Part shown: piece by piece, positions 7,180 to 10,074 of the stretch
Layout: each line of letters starts with the position of its first letter
How positions within the stretch are numbered: position 1 is the stretch's first letter
Assembly: GCA_026708165.1 (NCBI GenBank)
Contig: JAPOVO010000175.1
Span: forward strand, 1 to 10,074
Direction of reading: 5' to 3'
Source of the DNA: Chloroflexota bacterium
Lineage (GTDB): Bacteria; Chloroflexota; UBA11872; VXNJ01
DNA: 10,074 nt
Position numbers and translations under genes: made by a program
The notes under the pieces: generated by a model
The model's input: the letters and a program-made list of their open reading frames with translations, nothing else
Database searches by the model: none
Told to the model about the DNA's origin: nothing

Positions 7180-7840
7180 TGAGCAGGCTCTCCCGCATGG
7201 GTCTAAACGATCTACGGTGGATGGCGCACAATCCGAGGCGCTCCAGCGCTGCGCGGTGCCGCGGCGTTCCGTAGCCCATATTGGTTTCAAAACCATAGCC
7301 CGGATATCTCGCCGAGCGCTTGATCATGTTGCGGTCACGGCTCACCTTGGCGCATATCGAGGCGGCGGCCACGGTTAGGCACGTCCTGTCGGCGTGGTTG
7401 AAGGAATGATGGATGCCGTGATATTCCGACTCGGGGGGCAGCCGCACGGCATCGACTATCACCGCGTCAGGGCGGATGGGAAGGCTGTCGAGGGCCTGAA
7501 GCATTGCCTGGCGGGTTGCTTCCACGACGCCCAATCGATCAACAAGCCGGGCCTCGACGCTGGAAACGCCGACCGCTACAGCCGCCTGCATGATGTGGTC
7601 GAAGGCTTGATCACGCCGTTTTGACGAGAGTAGCTTGGAATCCCGGACGCCCGCGAGAGCGCTGGGATCGAGCAAGATCTCCCGATCGAGCAATGCCGTG
7701 GCCGCGTAAACCGGTCCCGCCCAGGGCCCGCGGCCGGCCTCGTCCACGCCGGCGATATGCCGCACGCCGGACGTCAACAGACCTAGCTCGAACGACAGGT
7801 CGGGGGCCGGCACTTGAGATCTGGCCGACCGCGTCGGCAT
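7151..7840 (-). CDS. rnhB: Ribonuclease HII
   Basis: RNase HII cleaves the RNA strand of RNA-DNA hybrids and starts ribonucleotide excision repair by nicking 5' of single ribonucleotides in DNA. The 229-residue protein carries the catalytic quartet: D33 and E34 in the GVDEAGRGPWAGPV motif, D130 in VIVDAV, and D151, which fills the usual KGD position in a variant HADRT context. The conserved RDSKLLS (66-72) and the AAASICAKVSRD helix are present, as is the GYG segment near the C-terminus. The first 24 residues are a weakly conserved extension. The ATG lies 15 bases after the rplS stop with only a weak GGG upstream, which suggests coupling to rplS translation. yraN begins within its last codons. 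Confidence 0.97.
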   Translation of the reverse strand: MPTRSARSQVPAPDLSFELGLLTSGVRHIAGVDEAGRGPWAGPVYAATALLDREILLDPSALAGVRDSKLLSSKRRDQAFDHIMQAAVAVGVSSVEARLVDRLGVVEATRQAMLQALDSLPIRPDAVIVDAVRLPPESEYHGIHHSFNHADRTCLTVAAASICAKVSRDRNMIKRSARYPGYGFETNMGYGTPRHRAALERLGLCAIHRRSFRPMRESLLNAEKVASVV

Positions 7841-7855
7841 GTACCCGGCGGGTTC

Positions 7856-8206
7856 TTAGCGCCGCAGGCGTTCCTTGACGCGGGCCGCTCGGCCCACGCG
7901 GTCGCGGAGATAGTAGAGCTTGGCTCGGCGGACCTTTCCGCGTCGCACGACCTCGATTTTCTGGACCAGCGGCGAATGCAGCGGGAAGCACCGCTCAACG
8001 CCGATTCCGTGCGATATCCGGCGTACGGTGAAAGTCTCCTGGATACCCGAGGCCCGGCGCTTGAGTACGACTCCCTCGAACACCTGGATGCGCTCGCGCT
8101 CGCCCTCCCGGACTCTGACGTGCACCCTTACGGTGTCGCCCGGGTCGAACTGCGGTATGTCCTGTTTTAGCTGCTCCCTCGTCAGCTCGTCGATCAGCGT
8201 AGACAA
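7856..8206 (-). CDS. rplS: 50S ribosomal protein L19
   Basis: L19 sits at the 30S-50S interface of the ribosome. The protein is 116 residues, the normal family length, and shows [26 protein letters not shown], then [15 protein letters not shown] and the C-terminal [25 protein letters not shown] chose TTG at 8206 as start: it places the protein N-terminus at LSTLIDEL, where the family begins, and AGGAGAGG lies immediately upstream at good spacing. The frame stays open to 8263, but that stretch is leader sequence. The gene is usually downstream of trmD; here it opens the minus-strand operon with its own promoter region and a divergent neighbour. Confidence 0.97.
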   Translation of the reverse strand: MSTLIDELTREQLKQDIPQFDPGDTVRVHVRVREGERERIQVFEGVVLKRRASGIQETFTVRRISHGIGVERCFPLHSPLVQKIEVVRRGKVRRAKLYYLRDRVGRAARVKERLRR

Positions 8207-8513
8207 GGGTCCTCTCCTGTGTTCTTGGGTTGTAGGTGAATAAAAGGGCCTCGAACCGCTCACGCCGATCCAAAGCTCTCAAGTATACGCGGATTCTATC
8301 ACCCGAACGATCTTGGCCCGCGAGAACGGCCGCATGATCACTGCTCTTCCAATTGGACCTTCGGGGTTGACGTTTATGCTCTATCGAGTGACGTTCTCTG
8401 ATCACCGTGGTGGGCTGGGGAGTTTACAGACAGGATGGGGAGCGGGAGATCATTCGTTCGGTAATCTCGACGGAGCCGAGCGGGCGGAGACACCGTGGAT
8501 TTGGAGGGCCCAT
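8207..8513. other. Divergent promoter region between rplS and the ABM-fold gene
   Basis: This 307-base gap has no gene I can support. For rplS (minus strand) a good -10, TATACT, lies at 8282-8287, giving a leader of about 70 bases, but the -35 is weak. For the rightward gene, TTGGAC (8353-8358) and TATGCT (8375-8380) are separated by 16 bases and could be a weak promoter. The heptamer TGACGTT appears twice as a direct repeat (8368-8374 and 8389-8395), two helical turns apart, around that candidate -10. An open frame runs through 8313-8513 into the next gene but its residues do not resemble the family. Confidence 0.4.
8282..8287 (-). promoter_or_regulatory. Candidate -10 element for the rplS operon
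   Basis: On the minus strand the hexamer TATACT matches the sigma-70 consensus at five of six positions. It lies about 75 bases upstream of the rplS TTG start, a plausible distance for a ribosomal-protein leader. No convincing -35 hexamer is found at 16-18 bases. Confidence 0.4.
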
Positions 8514-8831
8514 TTGATTCTGAGAATCGTCGGACTGCCGGTTAGGGAAGAGGAAGAGCCGGAGCTCCTGCGGGCGTTCGACGACGCCTTTCCACTGATC
8601 CGAGCGCTGCCGGGATGCAGCCACCTGGCGCTGATCGGCCGCCGGGGCGGGTCGGACTACCTGACGCTGAGCGTTTGGGAATCGGCGCGGGCGCTGGACG
8701 AATATCGCAAGAGTCCGCTGTTCGCAAGTATCTGGCCGCGGATCCGAAAGACTCTGCGGGACGATCCGTGGGCTGAATCTTATGACTTCGTCGCGGGCGA
8801 CGGCCCCTGGGGCGGCGAAGCGGCAACCTAG
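8514..8831 (+). CDS. Antibiotic biosynthesis monooxygenase (ABM)-fold protein
   Basis: This small 105-residue protein resembles the ABM family (PF03992-type dimeric alpha/beta barrel), whose members are quinol monooxygenases, haem-degrading enzymes or simply ligand-binding proteins. The pattern seen is a first strand MILRIVGLPV, a helix with LLRAFDDAFPLIRALPGC, a strand SHLALIGRR, the strand YLTLSVWES, then the helix ALDEYRKSPLFASIWPRI, which is the family's usual W-E-S then helix arrangement. I chose TTG at 8514 because GGAGGG lies five or six bases upstream (8503-8508) and the domain begins exactly there; the frame is open from further upstream without family resemblance. It is convergent with the hypothetical gene at 8887-9588. 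No catalytic residue can be named, so a specific reaction is not assigned. Confidence 0.75.
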   Translation: MILRIVGLPVREEEEPELLRAFDDAFPLIRALPGCSHLALIGRRGGSDYLTLSVWESARALDEYRKSPLFASIWPRIRKTLRDDPWAESYDFVAGDGPWGGEAAT

Positions 8832-8886
8832 CTCGGAATCGCCGGCGCGCCCATCTGCAGCGGACCAGCCAGTCAGTCCGTTGAAT

Positions 8887-9588
8887 CTACCTGGCCTTTC
8901 TGTGTGGGAGTCTTGGCGCGCCCGCTTCGAATACCGTGCGCGAAACGCTTGCCAGCCGGGAGAGGTAGCTCGGGCAAAGCTCGCCGGCGGGCGCGGGTTT
9001 GCTGGAGCGGCTGGATACGTCCCCTAGCCGGGGCGTCTCGCTGCTGCGAATAGCGGTAGACGAGATGACGATCTCTCCGGATTCGCCGTTCCAGAGCAGG
9101 CTGTTCCTCGATCGGGCGAGCCATCGGTAGGCCTGCGCCTCTTCCATCCAGGGTCTTTCGCGCTTCAATTTGGTCTGGGCGGCTATGTCGATGAGCGCCA
9201 GCCGCGCCAGGAAGTCGACTCCAGTCAGGCTGGGACGCGATCGCGCGGACTGCATGATGTCGCAGGCGTCGGCCATCCACAGCGCCAGCGAATCGAGCGA
9301 GTTGGCGATGTGAAGAAAGAACCCGGTGACGAAATACGAGACCGCCAGGTCCTGCTCCGGCGAGAGCTTCGCGATCTGATCGGAGGAATAAGCGGCGTGC
9401 AGGTAGGCGGCGAGAGCCGCAGACCCCTTCTCGGCGTCCGAGTCGCGGTCGGCGGTTCGGTAATGGTCATAGATGCCGCCGGCGACGGTGGGATCGTATC
9501 CCCGGGGGAGGTGCGCAGGTTCGGCGAGCGGAGCAAAGAGGTCCCAGGCCTTGGGCTTTTGCTGGAAGAATCTCTCGCTGAGGGCCAT
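8887..9588 (-). CDS. Hypothetical largely helical protein
   Basis: I do not recognise this 233-residue protein. It starts at ATG with AGGG about nine bases upstream. Residues 1-45 are polar with aromatic residues (KPKAWDLFAPL, GGIYDHYRT). Residues about 50-165 look helical, with a hydrophobic stretch at 81-106 (AVSYFVTGFFLHIANS and following) that is more likely a buried amphipathic helix than a membrane span, because it contains H93, N96 and D99. A second helix region has ARLALIDIAAQTKLKRERPWMEEAQAYRWLARSRNSLLWN. The last 55 residues are Ser/Arg/Pro-rich and probably disordered. The RxxxxN segment (R158-N163 area) is loosely reminiscent of helical HEPN-type domains, but the RxxxxH motif is not present, so I do not assign it. 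It is divergent from the T-box leader and convergent with the ABM gene. No signal peptide is visible. Confidence 0.65.
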   Translation of the reverse strand: MALSERFFQQKPKAWDLFAPLAEPAHLPRGYDPTVAGGIYDHYRTADRDSDAEKGSAALAAYLHAAYSSDQIAKLSPEQDLAVSYFVTGFFLHIANSLDSLALWMADACDIMQSARSRPSLTGVDFLARLALIDIAAQTKLKRERPWMEEAQAYRWLARSRNSLLWNGESGEIVISSTAIRSSETPRLGDVSSRSSKPAPAGELCPSYLSRLASVSRTVFEAGAPRLPHRKAR

Positions 9589-9637
9589 GCCGTAACCCTA
9601 ACAAAACGGCGCGTCGCGCCGCCGGGAAAACCTGTTC

Positions 9638-9667
9638 TTGACGCGCGCGCTCCCGTATTCGTATAGA
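9638..9667 (+). promoter_or_regulatory. Promoter of the T-box leader transcript
   Basis: TTGACG (9638-9643) matches five of six -35 bases, and TATAGA (9662-9667) four of six -10 bases, with an 18-base spacer; TAGAAT at 9664-9669 is an alternative -10. The predicted start near 9674 falls just before Stem I of the T-box riboswitch. Confidence 0.65.
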
Positions 9668-9674
9668 ATAGTAG

Positions 9675-9943
9675 TCATGCAGGTTGACAAAGGCTGGGAC
9701 GGAGTAGAGTAGCCAGCGGAGCGGCAACCCAAGCGAGCCGGTGATGGTGGGAGGCCGGCGGTTGCCAGTTGGCGAAGTGCGCTCCAGAGCTGCAGGCTGA
9801 ACGGCGACAAGTAGGCTGAGCCGGGAGTTCCCGTTACAGAACCGGAGCATGTTGGTGCTCGCTGAGGCCCTGTTTGTGAGGATGGGGCGAAATAAGGTGG
9901 AACCGCGGTCCGGGGACCCGCCCTTATGCCAAGGGCGGGTTTT
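9675..9943 (+). promoter_or_regulatory. T-box riboswitch, probably tRNA-Gly responsive
   Basis: T-box leaders bind an uncharged tRNA and then switch from terminator to antiterminator. Stem I can be folded from GGCT 9692-9695 with AGCC 9819-9822, through GCC/GGC (9712-9714/9795-9797), GGAGC/GCTCC (9718-9722/9781-9785) and GGCAACC/GGTTGCC (9723-9729/9760-9766), to the apical GCCGG/CCGGC (9737-9741/9755-9759). The apical AGCGAG and GGTGGGAG elements match the conserved distal bulge and loop. The specifier loop has the S-turn halves AGTA (9708-9711) and GAA (9799-9801), followed by C and GGC (9803-9805). A hairpin GAGCA/TGCTC (9845-9860) fits Stem III. The T-box bulge reads TGGAACC at 9898-9904; its variable base A pairs with a U discriminator, as in tRNA-Gly. 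ATAAGG (9892-9897) pairs with CCTTAT (9922-9927) to close the antiterminator, competing with the terminator. Specifier CGG (Arg) one base earlier is the alternative. Confidence 0.93.
9916..9943 (+). terminator. Intrinsic terminator of the T-box leader
   Basis: A perfect 10-bp stem, ACCCGCCCTT (9916-9925) with AAGGGCGGGT (9931-9940), has a 5-base loop and is followed at once by TTTT and further T-rich sequence. Its 5' arm contains the CCTTAT needed by the antiterminator, so the two structures are mutually exclusive, as expected for T-box control of transcription. Confidence 0.93.
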
Positions 9944-9963
9944 GTTGATTTTGAGGGTGCAGC

Positions 9964-10074
9964 TTGACAGTCGAATCTGAAGCGGAACGGTCGCGGGCGG
10001 GAGCTTCGTCGAACGGCAAGGTGGGCGGTCGCGGGCAAACGGCCGAGCGCAGGCTTAGGCACGGGGTCGTTTGG
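9964..10074 (+). CDS. 5' end of the T-box-regulated gene (runs off the window)
   Basis: The frame opens with TTG at 9964, preceded by GAGGG (9953-9957) with six bases of spacing, a strong ribosome binding site located just after the terminator. It stays open for 37 codons to the window end. The visible N-terminus begins MTVESEAERSRAG and continues polar and basic (SNGKVGGRGQ, then AERRLRHGVVW), so it looks like a flexible leader rather than a folded domain. T-box genes are usually aminoacyl-tRNA synthetases, amino-acid biosynthesis enzymes or transporters; with a glycine specifier, a glycyl-tRNA synthetase or a glycine/serine-related gene would be expected. The visible residues do not show the usual beginning of GlyRS, and I cannot name the product. 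Confidence 0.75.
   Translation, partial: MTVESEAERSRAGASSNGKVGGRGQTAERRLRHGVVW

Noticed and set aside
8313..8513. N-terminal extension of the ABM-fold gene from an ATG at 8313
   Set aside because: The extension has no family resemblance, and the strong GGAGGG site and the domain boundary both place the start at TTG 8514.
9598..10062. Minus-strand open frames covering the T-box leader
   Set aside because: The plus strand here carries a structured RNA with promoter, switch and terminator; the antisense product is Arg/Pro/Ser-rich and has no domain.

Overview
The window is a GC-rich bacterial chromosomal segment with tightly packed housekeeping genes and no mobile elements, CRISPR arrays, tRNAs or rRNAs. 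Several traits fit Chloroflexota (Dehalococcoidia-like or related): a C4-zinc-finger ClpX, a secreted CAP protein whose N-terminal 'GHFF..GFPLTRRF' module is of a type I associate with Chloroflexota, a T-box leader outside the classic Firmicutes setting, and frequent TTG starts behind strong Shine-Dalgarno sites. The phylum call is an inference from gene content and has not been tested by phylogeny.

Layout. (1) 1-1356, plus strand: the end of an unidentified upstream gene, then clpX, the unfoldase of the ClpXP protease. (2) 1396-2747, minus strand: nuoB (the complex I subunit that carries cluster N2) followed by a PAP2-type membrane phosphatase. nuoB stands without other nuo genes in view. 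(3) 2916-3743, plus strand: an Mrp/NBP35-type P-loop ATPase, divergent from nuoB. It carries a short stretch after the Walker A motif that looks garbled by compensating frame shifts. (4) 3740-8206, minus strand: a six-gene run in the order rplS, rnhB, yraN, CAP-domain secreted protein, VTT/DedA membrane protein, Nudix hydrolase. The first three overlap or nearly abut and look like one translation/genome-maintenance operon; the last three are more loosely spaced. (5) 8514-8831, plus strand: a small antibiotic-biosynthesis-monooxygenase-fold protein that starts at TTG. (6) 8887-9588, minus strand: an unrecognised, largely helical 233-residue protein. (7) 9638-10074, plus strand: a sigma-70-like promoter, a complete T-box riboswitch (Stem I, Stem III, T-box bulge, competing antiterminator and terminator) and the first 37 codons of the regulated gene, which runs off the window. 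The specifier triplet reads best as GGC (glycine), and the T-box variable base (A) agrees with the U73 discriminator of tRNA-Gly.

How the parts relate. The rplS-rnhB-yraN set is a common bacterial grouping. The nuoB/mrp divergence is functionally suggestive, because an Mrp-family protein (Ind1/NUBPL) assembles iron-sulfur clusters of complex I in mitochondria. I saw no clearly new multi-gene system. The T-box leader, the damaged-looking mrp stretch and the unknown helical protein are the items most worth a second look.
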